Shown: positions 8,493-16,724 of the stretch, piece after piece
How the letters are laid out: the number at the start of each line of letters is the position of its first letter
Numbering within the stretch: the first letter of the stretch is position 1
Assembly: GCF_030068505.1 (NCBI RefSeq)
Contig: NZ_JAQOSO010000004.1
Coordinates: 1-64,000 of the forward strand
Source: Roseofilum capinflatum BLCC-M114
GTDB taxonomy: Bacteria; Cyanobacteriota; Cyanobacteriia; Cyanobacteriales; Desertifilaceae
Reading direction: 5' to 3'
Length of the DNA: 64,000 bases
The notes under the pieces: model-generated
The model's database searches: none
Told to the model about the DNA's origin: nothing
The model's input: only the letters and a program-made list of their open reading frames with translations
Program-made: the position numbers and the translations under genes

Positions 8493-9827
8493 CTATAACG
8501 CTCCGGCTGCTGTGCGGTCAAAAATACCTGCATTGAGATGAGAGGTAATATTATGGCATTTGAGCATCGGTTTACCCTGTGCGCCATAGGGATAATCAAT
8601 CACGGTAATTGCTCCATTGCCTTGTTTGAAATTCCAGAAATATTGGGGATCTAAATTAAACAAATGACACACGATCGCCTTATTGATGGCATCGTGAGCC
8701 GTCACCATCCCTGTGGTTCCTGGTTGAGCGAATTCGAGAATACTCTTCCAAGCGGCGATCGCCCGCTCCCAAACCTGCTGTAAATTCTCTCCTTCTGGCA
8801 TTTGCACCGTTTCCGGCGACTTTTGCCATTGTGCTAACATCCCCGGATAAGCCGCTTCAATCTCGTTCTCTAACATCCCTTCCCACAACCCATGGCTAAT
8901 TTCTGCTAAGAGGGGATTAAGCTGTAACTCAACTCCAGGATGATTCTCTAAAATCAATTCTGCTGTTTCTTTCGGGCGCAATAACGGACTACTGACAGCA
9001 AAATCTAAATGCACATCTTTCAAAAACTCCGCCGCTTTGCGTCCCTGTTCTTTCCCCGTTTCATTTAAGGGAATATCCTTAATTCCTTGAAAGCGCTTAT
9101 CCCGGTTCCATTGGGTTTCCCCATGACGTACCAACAACAGGCGAATCCCTTCCGGTTGATTAAATTTTGGTAACGAAACCCCTAAATGGCTGGTCAGATT
9201 CATCGATTCTAATTGCACTCCGTCGCCCCAACCACCAGAAAAATTGAGGACACTAATACCACAATTCGATTGCAAGATGGACTGATAATAAGCTGGGGAA
9301 ATATTCAGCGCCGTACTCAACAAACAGCGATTAATTCCATTATGGGCCACGACAACCACGGTTTGTCCCTGATGCTTGGCTAAAAGATCTTGCCAAAACT
9401 CTTTGGCTTGTTCATGCATTGCCAAAACTGGATAATGCTCTTTGGAGCCTTCTGGGGTAGAAATCACCATTTTGAAGGCTTCTGGTTGACGCTTCCAAAC
9501 CTCATAGTCTGAAGCAAATTGGGTTTGTACGTCTTTTTTATGCATCCCTTGCCATAGGGGAAGATCGACTTCTAATAAGGTTTCTGGACTTTGGATGCTG
9601 AGAGAAGAGCCAAGATGAGCCACAATTTCTTCCGCCGTTTGTCGAGCGCGTTGCAAAGGACTCGAATATATGGCATCTAGGGGTATGTCTTGGAGCGCAG
9701 CAGCAACCAACTTAGCATCGGCTTTGCCTTGTTCCGTGAGTACGGAGTCATCAAGACGGCCTTGAATGCGTTGCTGGGCATTATAGCTGCTTTGACCGTG
9801 GCGGACGAGGATAACACGGGTAGTCAT
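8493..9827 (-). CDS. Double-domain histidine phosphatase (phosphoglycerate mutase-like)
   Basis: The 444-residue protein contains two complete histidine phosphatase domains. Each has the catalytic RHG motif: LVRHGQSSYN at residues 7-16 and LVRHGETQWN near residue 233. Each half also has the second catalytic His (VVAHNGINR and VTAHDAINK). Such two-domain proteins are common in cyanobacteria and are annotated as phosphoglycerate mutase or phosphoserine phosphatase-like; the substrate cannot be told from sequence. The gene stands alone between repeat-filled spacers. Confidence 0.85.
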   Translation of the reverse strand: MTTRVILVRHGQSSYNAQQRIQGRLDDSVLTEQGKADAKLVAAALQDIPLDAIYSSPLQRARQTAEEIVAHLGSSLSIQSPETLLEVDLPLWQGMHKKDVQTQFASDYEVWKRQPEAFKMVISTPEGSKEHYPVLAMHEQAKEFWQDLLAKHQGQTVVVVAHNGINRCLLSTALNISPAYYQSILQSNCGISVLNFSGGWGDGVQLESMNLTSHLGVSLPKFNQPEGIRLLLVRHGETQWNRDKRFQGIKDIPLNETGKEQGRKAAEFLKDVHLDFAVSSPLLRPKETAELILENHPGVELQLNPLLAEISHGLWEGMLENEIEAAYPGMLAQWQKSPETVQMPEGENLQQVWERAIAAWKSILEFAQPGTTGMVTAHDAINKAIVCHLFNLDPQYFWNFKQGNGAITVIDYPYGAQGKPMLKCHNITSHLNAGIFDRTAAGAL

Positions 9828-9879
9828 GAGGTTTTACTCGATCTGTTGCGGTCTGCATTTTACCCCATAATTTGGGGGA

Positions 9880-10000
9880 ATGGGGGGATGGGGAGATGGG
9901 GAGATGGGGGGAGTGCGAGCATCTTGCTCGCTTGTTAACTCATTATTACTCATTACTCATTACCCATTACTCATTACTCATTACTCATTACTCATTACTG
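9880..10000. repeat. Intergenic repeats including heptamer array ATTACTC
   Basis: A GGGGAGAT-type tract is followed by a GCGAGCATCTTGCTCGC palindrome and then about eight tandem copies of ATTACTC. The unit length is seven, as in short tandemly repeated repetitive sequences known from cyanobacteria. No gene is visible between 9828 and 10056. Confidence 0.8.
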
Positions 10001-10056
10001 ATAATCGGGTTATGATTTTTGGGAATGAATAGGAACCGATTACCCAAGAAATTATT

Positions 10057-10794
10057 GTGAGTCAATGGCAACGGGTGGCGATCGCCCCAAATCAACTGCA
10101 TGAGGATATAATCCGGTTGACTGCCGAGCAACAGCATTATCTCTATCGAGTGCTGCGACTGCAACCGGGCGATCGCTTTATTGCCTTGATGCAACCGGAC
10201 TGGTGGTTAAGTGAACTGCGGGATCTCGAAACAGCGCAGCGCTTAGAAAAAATGGCAATACAAACGGAATTGGCGATCGCCATTACCTTGATGGTTGCCT
10301 TACCTAAAAATGGCTTTGAAGAGAGTATCCGTTGTTGTACTGAATTGGGCGTAAGCTCGATTATCCCTGTAATCAGCGATCGCACCCTGCTTAAACCTAG
10401 TGGCCAAAAATTACAACGGTGGCGACGCATTGCCACAGAAGCGGCTGAACAATGTGAACGGCAACATATTCCGGCGATCGCCGATCCTCTCTCGTTTTCT
10501 GAACTGATACAAACATGCGATAGGGGCGATCGCTATTTAGCGGTTACCCGCACCAGTGCCCCCCATCTGCTGACTCTACCTCTACCCCCACCGACCCAAC
10601 CGATGGCGATCGCCACGGGGCCAGAAGGGGGCTGGACTCCCCACGAAGTCGAACAGGCCCTAAAAGCAGGGTTTCAACCCATTTCCCTCGGTCAACGCAT
10701 CCTCAGAGCCGTAACCGCTCCCATTGTCGCCCTATCCTTATTGAGCGGACACTATGAAGTTCAAGAATATAGCGCTGCGCGTGGTAATGGGTAA
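10057..10794 (+). CDS. rsmE: 16S rRNA m3U1498 methyltransferase RsmE
   Basis: The 245-residue protein matches RsmE, a SPOUT-fold enzyme that methylates N3 of U1498 in 16S rRNA. Visible features are the N-terminal PUA-like part (HYLYRVLRLQPGDRFIAL), the phrase GFEESIRCCTELGV, and the knotted SAM site IATGPEGGWTPHEVE followed by LGQRILRAVTAPI. It starts at GTG 10057; no upstream in-frame ATG gives a better fit. It is encoded alone, followed by GGTAATA heptamers. Confidence 0.93.
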   Translation: MSQWQRVAIAPNQLHEDIIRLTAEQQHYLYRVLRLQPGDRFIALMQPDWWLSELRDLETAQRLEKMAIQTELAIAITLMVALPKNGFEESIRCCTELGVSSIIPVISDRTLLKPSGQKLQRWRRIATEAAEQCERQHIPAIADPLSFSELIQTCDRGDRYLAVTRTSAPHLLTLPLPPPTQPMAIATGPEGGWTPHEVEQALKAGFQPISLGQRILRAVTAPIVALSLLSGHYEVQEYSAARGNG

Positions 10795-10822
10795 TAGGTA
10801 ATAGGTAATAGGTAATAGGTAA
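10783..10822. repeat. Heptamer array GGTAATA
   Basis: Five copies of a seven-base unit follow and partly overlap the end of rsmE. The last codons of rsmE (RGNG) lie inside the repeat, so the array probably reshaped the C-terminus. Confidence 0.8.
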
Positions 10823-10878
10823 ACCGTTTTTGCGGAGGGATGCAATCACAAAGAGTTATAAAATTTGAGAAAGACAAC

Positions 10879-12009
10879 CTATTGATCCATTAAATCTTCA
10901 GCTTGTTCTTCCTCCTCTGAGGGGGTTAACTCAGGGTCAGTATTGGGGTTCTCTTCTAAACTTTCCTGGGCCGTCTGTTCAGGATAGCGGGCAAAGTCTA
11001 CCATGGTTTTGATTACACTGGCGACAGGAACAGCCAGTAATAAACCGAGAAGTCCAGCGAATTTTCCGCCAATAATCAGGGAGATCATTAACCAGAGGGG
11101 ATTGAGTCCGATCATATCTCCTAAAAGACGGGGGGCAACAATGTTGTCATTAATTTGCCCAACAATCAAAGCCGCAGCTAACACCTGAAGGCCTAATCCA
11201 AAATCTTGTAATCCAACAATGAGGCTCGCTAAAATGACGGTCAGGGCACTGGCATAAGGAACTAAGGTAGTCATACCAATGGCTACGCCAAATAAAAGAC
11301 CATAGGGAACTTGTAAAAGCACAAAAACGATCGTTTGAGCAACGCTGAGAATTCCGGCTAAAATGGTTTGACTGACAAAGTAGTTGGCAAAAACTTGCTG
11401 TGAAGTGTCTTGTAATTTGGTTCCCCAAGGATCGGGTATCCAACTAAAAATCCCCTGCCAAAAGGATTCTCCACCAAAGACGAGAAAGAGGGTAAAGACG
11501 AGAATAATCGTGCCATTGAGAATATTGTTAATGGTTCCTACGAGCAAATCTAACGCTTGGGAACCAATGGATTGCAGTTGGGTGGATAAATTTCGAGCCA
11601 GATGTAGAGTGATATCACTTAAGTCAAAGGGGAGATTTTGGGCGATCGCCCATTGCTCTAGCGCTTCGATTTGGCGATCGCCCGATTCGATGATGTCTGG
11701 TAAGCTCCTGAGCAGTTGAGCCAATTGCCTCAGAATTTGCGGGATCAGTAACCCAGCTAAAAACAGGACAAATAAGACCGCAACCAGAAAAACGACAGCA
11801 ATTGCCCAAGATCGTTTCAGTCCTCGACGATGTAAAAATTGAATGGGAAAATTCAGTAGAAATGAGAACAGAGTCGCGGTAATAAACAGGCTGACTAAGG
11901 GTTGAAGATTATTAATGACATGGGAGAGCAACCAAGCATTCAGAAATCCCAGGGGAAATAATAGACCTAACCGGACAGTCCTCGGTATACCTTGCCAAAA
12001 TTCTAACAT
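10879..12009 (-). CDS. AI-2E family transporter (PerM/TqsA-like permease)
   Basis: The 376-residue integral membrane protein has about eight hydrophobic segments and the family signature near the end (GLNPLWLMISLIIGGKFAGLLGLLLAVP). The N-terminus has paired helices and a soluble stretch (residues ~95-150), as in AI-2E/UPF0118 proteins. Members export or import small signals or serve in ion exchange; the substrate here is unknown. The C-terminus is acidic (PNTDPELTPSEEEEQAEDL). The downstream neighbour is the convergent rsmE. Confidence 0.88.
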   Translation of the reverse strand: MLEFWQGIPRTVRLGLLFPLGFLNAWLLSHVINNLQPLVSLFITATLFSFLLNFPIQFLHRRGLKRSWAIAVVFLVAVLFVLFLAGLLIPQILRQLAQLLRSLPDIIESGDRQIEALEQWAIAQNLPFDLSDITLHLARNLSTQLQSIGSQALDLLVGTINNILNGTIILVFTLFLVFGGESFWQGIFSWIPDPWGTKLQDTSQQVFANYFVSQTILAGILSVAQTIVFVLLQVPYGLLFGVAIGMTTLVPYASALTVILASLIVGLQDFGLGLQVLAAALIVGQINDNIVAPRLLGDMIGLNPLWLMISLIIGGKFAGLLGLLLAVPVASVIKTMVDFARYPEQTAQESLEENPNTDPELTPSEEEEQAEDLMDQ

Positions 12010-12074
12010 ATAGGGGTGGATAAGTTCAGCTAGACCTCAAAGTAAAGCTATGTTATCACTTTGGCTCGCAGGCA

Positions 12075-12240
12075 CTATAGCTAGTCTAAATGAGTTGTGT
12101 AACTGGAAATGCCCTCTCCCTATTCCCTATTCCCTATTCCCTATTCCCCATTCCCTATTCCCTATTCCCTATTCCCTATTCCCTATTCCCTATTCCCTAT
12201 TCCCCATTCCCTATTCCCCATTCCCTATTCTCTATTTCTT
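12075..12240. repeat. MITE end plus heptamer array TTCCCTA
   Basis: One end of the CTATAG element (CTATAGCTAGTCTAAATGAG) is followed directly by about 17 tandem heptamers TTCCCTA/TTCCCCA. The array runs to the stop codon of the feoC-like gene. Frames through it give repeated PYSLFPI peptides that are artefacts. Confidence 0.85.
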
Positions 12241-12456
12241 CCCCATCCATTCATAAAACTCAAAAGCTTCTGCATCGCAGTGGGTGCAACCGCCACATTT
12301 TTTTCCTTCTGAAGCTAAGGGTTTGACTCTACCTTTATGGACTAATTTGTTAAGCATCCCTCGCAGAGCGTCCGGATGGCTGCGAAAGTGGGTTTCGAGT
12401 TCCGCTAGGGAGACTTTCTGTTTTTGGGCGAGATAGGTTTGGAGTTCTAAAATCAT
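12232..12456 (-). CDS. feoC: FeoC-like winged-helix protein with cysteine cluster
   Basis: I start the gene at ATG 12456 (MILELQTYLAQK), which fits FeoC proteins; the frame further upstream runs into a repeat. The 74-residue product has a small winged helix (VSLAELETHFRSHPDALRGMLNKLV) and the C-terminal cysteines of KKCGGCTHCDAEAFEFY, a possible iron-sulfur site. FeoC proteins assist or control the ferrous iron transporter FeoB. It lies 108 bases downstream of feoB on the same strand. Good family match. Confidence 0.85.
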   Translation of the reverse strand: MILELQTYLAQKQKVSLAELETHFRSHPDALRGMLNKLVHKGRVKPLASEGKKCGGCTHCDAEAFEFYEWMGKK

Positions 12457-12564
12457 GATGTCAATGAATAATGAACAATTAACAATTAACATTTGGGGAA
12501 CAGGGGAATCTTCGCGTTCACGCTCCCTGAGAGGAGTCGAAGGGAGCGCCCACCTCTTCCATCT

Positions 12565-14901
12565 CTAAATGGGGTTTTCCGACTGGCGCTGGGCTTTGAA
12601 CTGGGGCGTGACTATTTTCAAAGCGAAGAAGATACCGACACTGATGGCTGCCATGCTCAGTAGCCATATACTGGCAAAGACAGGCTGGGTAGTGAGTTGG
12701 GTGATTTGATAGAAACTGGTGGCGACGATGTAGGCTAAACCGGTTGTCCATGCGGCGACAAAAATTGTCCATTGGGTGTTGGTTTCCCGGTAAACGGCTG
12801 CGGTGGCAGAGACACAGGGGAAATACAGCAAGACAAACAACAGGTAAGCATAGGCTCCAGCTTTGCCATCAAACCGGGTTACCATGGCTCCAAATGTGCC
12901 TACAGTGACTTCTTGTTCTGATGAGGCGGTTTCTAGGTCTGTGGTGTCGCCAATGTTCAATCCTAGGGGATCGAGTAATGTACCGGGGAGTTCGGCTAGG
13001 TTGGCGGGAATGGTAGCAAAGGCTTCTTGGATGCCTCCCCAGAACTCAAAGCCGCCTTCTGCTTCGGCTAATTCGGGATTATCGGCGATCGCCAGTTGTC
13101 CGTAAATAGAATCAAGTGTGCCTACCATGGCTTCTTTAGCAAATACACCGGTAAAGAGACCCACGGTAGCGGGCCAATTGTCCTGGGTAACGCCCATGGG
13201 AGCAAACATGGGGGTAACGGCTTGACTGGTGGCACTGAGAACAGAGCGATCGCTATCTTGGTTGCCAAATGAACCATCAGTGCCTAAAGAGTTCAGTAAT
13301 CCCAGAATCGTCACCATGATTACAATTACTTTTCCGGCTTTTAAGAGAAACGCCCGCAGCCGATCCCAGGTGCGAATCATTACGCCTTTGAAGCGGGGGA
13401 TGTGGTAGGGAGGCAGCTCCATGACAAAGGGAGAAATCTCGCCTTTAAGGATGGTGTTTTTCATCACTAGCCCGGTGAGGATGGCAAAGGCGATGCCGAG
13501 TAGATAGAGGCTAAAGACGATGTTTTGTCCGCCGACGGGGAAGAAGGCGGCGGCAAAGAGGGCGTAAACGGGAAGCCTTGCCCCACAGGACATGAAGGGG
13601 TTCATGAGGATGGTCATCAGGCGATCGCGGGAATTCTCCAATGTCCGAGCGGCCATGATTGCCGGGACATTACAGCCAAAGCCCACTAACATGGGCACAA
13701 AGGATTTTCCGGGTAAGCCCACAAACCGCATCATCCGATCCATGACAAAGGCAGCCCGTGCCATGTAACCCGAATCTTCGAGTATGGATAAGAACAGGAA
13801 CATGAAGCCAATCACGGGGATAAAGGTGGCGACGGTTTGTATCCCACCCCCTGCGCCGTCAGCTAACAGGGCGATCGCCCATCCGGGGAAGTTGAGGCTC
13901 TCCAGAACTTGCCCAAAGCCATCGACAAAGATTGTCCCGGCAGCAATATCAAAGAAGTCAATAAATGCACTGCCCACGTTAATCGTAAATAGGAACATCA
14001 GATACATAACGGCTAGGAAAATGGGAATACCTAGCCAACGGTTAAGGACAATAGCATCGAGCTTATCGCTCATGGACTGACTCACTTCTCCGGTGCGCTG
14101 ACTGGCTTCTTGGGCCACATTTTGAATAAAGCCGTAGCGACTATCAGCAATCAGAATATCGAGATCTTCTCCTAAAACTTGGTGAATGGTACGCCGATGT
14201 TTGGCGATCATCTCCGTGAGTTCTGGAGTCACAATTTCGCCCGCTCCTCGTTGATCGTATTGCAGCAAGTTTAGAGCAGTCCAGCGCGGTTCGACAATAC
14301 GGTTGGTGGTTACTTCAGTGAGATAGGGGACGATTTCCGCTAAGGCATCTTCGATGACGGCTGGATAACCCACATAACTGGGAGAATGGGTTAAGTTTTC
14401 GAGAATTTGACCGACTAAATGAACTAAAGGCTGGATTCCTTGGCGATCGCTGGCCACAATCGGAATTACAGGAACCCCTAAGCGATCGGCTAACTGATCT
14501 GCGTTAATTTCTATGCCCCGCTTGTCCGCAATGTCCATCATATTCAGAGCCACGACCATCGGTAGGCGCATTTCCATTAACTGGGTCGTTAGATAAAGAT
14601 TACGCTCTAGATTAGAAGCATCAATGATATTAATCACCAGTTGCGCTTCTCCAGAGAGGAGATAATCTCGCGCCACTAACTCATCCATCCCGGTAGCACT
14701 TTCTTCGGCATCTAGGGAATACACCCCCGGTAAATCGACCAGGGTAATGGTCGATTGATTAATTCTAAACTGCCCTTCTTTGCGATCGACCGTAACCCCC
14801 GGCCAGTTTCCTGTCCGTTGGTTCGCGCCAGTTAGGGCATTAAAGAGGGTGGTTTTCCCGCAGTTGGGATTGCCAATTAAGGCAACAATGGGTTTGAGCA
14901 T
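12565..14901 (-). CDS. feoB: Ferrous iron transporter FeoB
   Basis: The 778-residue protein has the N-terminal G-protein domain with G1 GNPNCGKTT (10-18), G3 DLPG (56-59) and G4 NMMD (near 120), followed by the membrane part with the core GFGCNVPAIMAARTLENSRDR and later GVFAKEAMVGTL. It imports Fe(II) across the inner membrane. Length is normal for FeoB. It is flanked by feoA-type and feoC-type genes on the same strand; a heptamer repeat array separates it from feoA. A Fur-box-like site lies upstream of feoA. Confidence 0.97.
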   Translation of the reverse strand: MLKPIVALIGNPNCGKTTLFNALTGANQRTGNWPGVTVDRKEGQFRINQSTITLVDLPGVYSLDAEESATGMDELVARDYLLSGEAQLVINIIDASNLERNLYLTTQLMEMRLPMVVALNMMDIADKRGIEINADQLADRLGVPVIPIVASDRQGIQPLVHLVGQILENLTHSPSYVGYPAVIEDALAEIVPYLTEVTTNRIVEPRWTALNLLQYDQRGAGEIVTPELTEMIAKHRRTIHQVLGEDLDILIADSRYGFIQNVAQEASQRTGEVSQSMSDKLDAIVLNRWLGIPIFLAVMYLMFLFTINVGSAFIDFFDIAAGTIFVDGFGQVLESLNFPGWAIALLADGAGGGIQTVATFIPVIGFMFLFLSILEDSGYMARAAFVMDRMMRFVGLPGKSFVPMLVGFGCNVPAIMAARTLENSRDRLMTILMNPFMSCGARLPVYALFAAAFFPVGGQNIVFSLYLLGIAFAILTGLVMKNTILKGEISPFVMELPPYHIPRFKGVMIRTWDRLRAFLLKAGKVIVIMVTILGLLNSLGTDGSFGNQDSDRSVLSATSQAVTPMFAPMGVTQDNWPATVGLFTGVFAKEAMVGTLDSIYGQLAIADNPELAEAEGGFEFWGGIQEAFATIPANLAELPGTLLDPLGLNIGDTTDLETASSEQEVTVGTFGAMVTRFDGKAGAYAYLLFVLLYFPCVSATAAVYRETNTQWTIFVAAWTTGLAYIVATSFYQITQLTTQPVFASIWLLSMAAISVGIFFALKIVTPQFKAQRQSENPI

Positions 14902-14904
14902 GGC

Positions 14905-15078
14905 TTAGGGAATAGGGAATAGGGAATGGGGAATGGGGAATAGGGAATAGGGAATAGGGAATAGGGAATAGGGAATAGGGAATAGGGAATGGGGAATGGG
15001 GAATGGGGAATGGGGAATGGGGAATAGGGAGATAGGGGATCGCCCATTACTCATTACTCATTACTCATTACTCATTAC
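14905..15078. repeat. Heptamer arrays GGGAATA/GGGAATG and ATTACTC
   Basis: About 17 heptamers GGGAATA or GGGAATG fill the gap between feoB and the feoA-type gene, followed by ATTACTC heptamers that run into the feoA stop region. All have period seven. The first GGGAATA block has the opposite orientation to the block at 12118-12240, so feoB is bracketed by inverted arrays. Confidence 0.88.
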
Positions 15079-15723
15079 CACTTGTAAAGCTTGGGCTTCG
15101 TCTTTGCGTACAGTTAAGTGAAAATTCCGCACTTCGATTTCCACAGGATCGCCGAGGGGCGCGACGCGAATGACGGTAAATTCTGTTTTTGGGGTGAGTC
15201 CCATAGCAAGAAGCTTACTTTTGTAGGCACGATGGGTTGGTTCGTAACCGATAATGCGCCCTTTTGTGCCTACCGTCAGGTCTCCTAGATGGAGTGTGGA
15301 GGTCGAGTTTTCCATATCTGAGTTCGGATGTGAGGATAGATTGGTTTCGGTGACGACGACTCGTGAGGCGAGACCTGCGCCTAAGCCTAAGCGGTTATCG
15401 GCGATCGCCACTACCACCGAGCCACTACCTTGACAACTGAGAATTTGCACCTGAGACCCTGGGGTAATTCCCATGGCTAACAGGCGAGAGATCCCCCCTT
15501 TTCCCCGAAACTCCCTCACCCATAATTGTTGGCCTGGTCGTCCTTCACTGAGCAGGAACCCGCTCTCTTCCGTCATTTCAGATGCGGCTGGTTCGTCTTG
15601 GCTCGAACTGACTCCGAGATAATCAAAGTGACCGCCGTGGTGTTGTCCTCGCCCTGGGGGGCGATCGGGGCGCTCATTCCTACCCCATCGCTTCATCCAA
15701 CTCATAACTTGACTCTGATTCAT
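15061..15723 (-). CDS. feoA: Fused double FeoA protein
   Basis: The 220-residue product carries two FeoA (SH3-like) domains. The first is near residues 60-135 (LWVREFRGKGGISRLLAMGI...GLGAGLASRVVV) and the second near 145-220 (LTVGTKGRIIGYE...LLAMGLTPKTEFTVI...VEIEVRNFHLTVRKDEA). FeoA partners with FeoB in Fe(II) import. Fusion of two domains into one chain is seen in cyanobacteria. A Fur-box-like sequence lies a few bases upstream of the ATG. It is the first gene of the feoA-feoB-feoC arm. Confidence 0.93.
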   Translation of the reverse strand: MNQSQVMSWMKRWGRNERPDRPPGRGQHHGGHFDYLGVSSSQDEPAASEMTEESGFLLSEGRPGQQLWVREFRGKGGISRLLAMGITPGSQVQILSCQGSGSVVVAIADNRLGLGAGLASRVVVTETNLSSHPNSDMENSTSTLHLGDLTVGTKGRIIGYEPTHRAYKSKLLAMGLTPKTEFTVIRVAPLGDPVEIEVRNFHLTVRKDEAQALQVVMSNE

Positions 15724-15730
15724 TAGAGTT

Positions 15731-15749
15731 GCTAATTATTCTCATTTAT
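15731..15749. promoter_or_regulatory. Candidate Fur box between feoA and the HMA2 gene
   Basis: The sequence GCTAATTATTCTCATTTAT matches most positions of the Fur consensus GATAATGATTATCATTATC. It lies just upstream of the feoA start and in the divergent spacer facing the HMA2/ATPase arm, so it could co-regulate both arms by iron. This is a visual match only. Confidence 0.5.
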
Positions 15750-15929
15750 TTTGCATTATTAGTTTACTCTTATATCTATTAATTAGCAAGAAGATTAAGT
15801 TAATTGACAAGAGTATGAAGAAAATAAACATTTCCTTGAGAAGAGTTATTATTCTTCTCTCCCGTAGTAAACTAGGGTTGGCTCATTCAGAACCCTACGA
15901 AAACCTACTCAAGAAACGGCTAAGAGACC

Positions 15930-16529
15930 ATGACCGATGCTGCATCCCCTCCAGAAGTTTCCAGTTCAACTTCAAGCTCAACCTTGACCCAGAGCAACGC
16001 AAGCTCTTCTGACTTAACTTCTCAATTAGGACAATGGCTGGAAAATAGCAGTGAAATTGCGACCATTTTACCCGTAGTCGCTGGATTATTAGTGACCAGT
16101 CGCTTGCAATTACGAGGAGCGCAAGCCCTAGTCGTTAATCTGACGATCGCCGCCCTCGTGCGTCAAGCCCTCCAACAAGTGAAGAAACAGGCCCAACCGA
16201 CTTCAGGAAGCGAGCAACAAGCCTCAAGTGCCAGCGAAGAACAAGCCAATAACGAGGAAGAAGACTATAAAATTGTCCATTCTGTCCCTGGGCGCATTCG
16301 GTTACGCATCCCTCGTTTAATGAACGACTCGCTCTATGGCAAACGCCTGGAAAAACTCCTGTCTGCCGAGTCCAAAGTCAAGCATGTGCGGATTAACCGA
16401 GCTGCCGCGTCCCTGATTATTCAATACGATGGAGACGGCATGTCAGAACTTGAATTAGGCATGTATTTACTCAACATTCTCGATCAAGCCAACTCTGCAC
16501 CAGTTGAAAATCCCAGCGAGGAAAATTAG
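15930..16529 (+). CDS. HMA2-domain protein with N-terminal hydrophobic segment (candidate FezC-like)
   Basis: The 199-residue product begins with a Ser/Thr-rich leader. A hydrophobic region follows (ILPVVAGLLVTSRLQLRGAQ, then ALVVNLTIAALVRQ), then a low-complexity Ser/Glu linker. From about residue 113 there is an HMA2-type domain with VHSVPGRIRLRIPRL. This domain lacks the metal-binding CxxC of true HMA domains and closely matches the start of the ATPase encoded next. The gene is divergent from feoA and co-directional with the ATPase. A role in an iron compartment or in guiding the ATPase is inferred. Confidence 0.75.
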   Translation: MTDAASPPEVSSSTSSSTLTQSNASSSDLTSQLGQWLENSSEIATILPVVAGLLVTSRLQLRGAQALVVNLTIAALVRQALQQVKKQAQPTSGSEQQASSASEEQANNEEEDYKIVHSVPGRIRLRIPRLMNDSLYGKRLEKLLSAESKVKHVRINRAAASLIIQYDGDGMSELELGMYLLNILDQANSAPVENPSEEN

Positions 16530-16722
16530 GGAATGGGGAATGGGGAATGGGGAATGGGGAATAGGGAATGGGGAATAGGGAATAGGGAATAGGGAATAGG
16601 TAAGAGGCCATTTTCCCATCCTCCCCATCTCCCCATCTCCCCCATCCTCCCCATCTCCCCCATCCTCCCCATCTCCCGACTCCCGACTCCCCAATCCCCC
16701 AATCTCCCCACCCCCCACTCCC
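16529..16722. repeat. Heptamer array and C/T-rich array before the ATPase gene
   Basis: GGGAATG/GGGAATA heptamers are followed by about 100 bases of CCCATCTCC-type repeats that run up to the ATG of the ATPase gene. No clear ribosome site is visible. The array fills the whole 196-base gap between the HMA2 gene and the ATPase gene. Confidence 0.85.
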
Positions 16723-16724
16723 CC

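Noticed and set aside
12050-12326. Overlapping frames with repeated PYSLFPI peptides
   Set aside because: They are translations of the TTCCCTA heptamer array in different frames and have no gene features.
15815-16012. 65-residue frame before the HMA2 gene
   Set aside because: It overlaps the start of the HMA2 gene in another frame and has no similarity or ribosome site.
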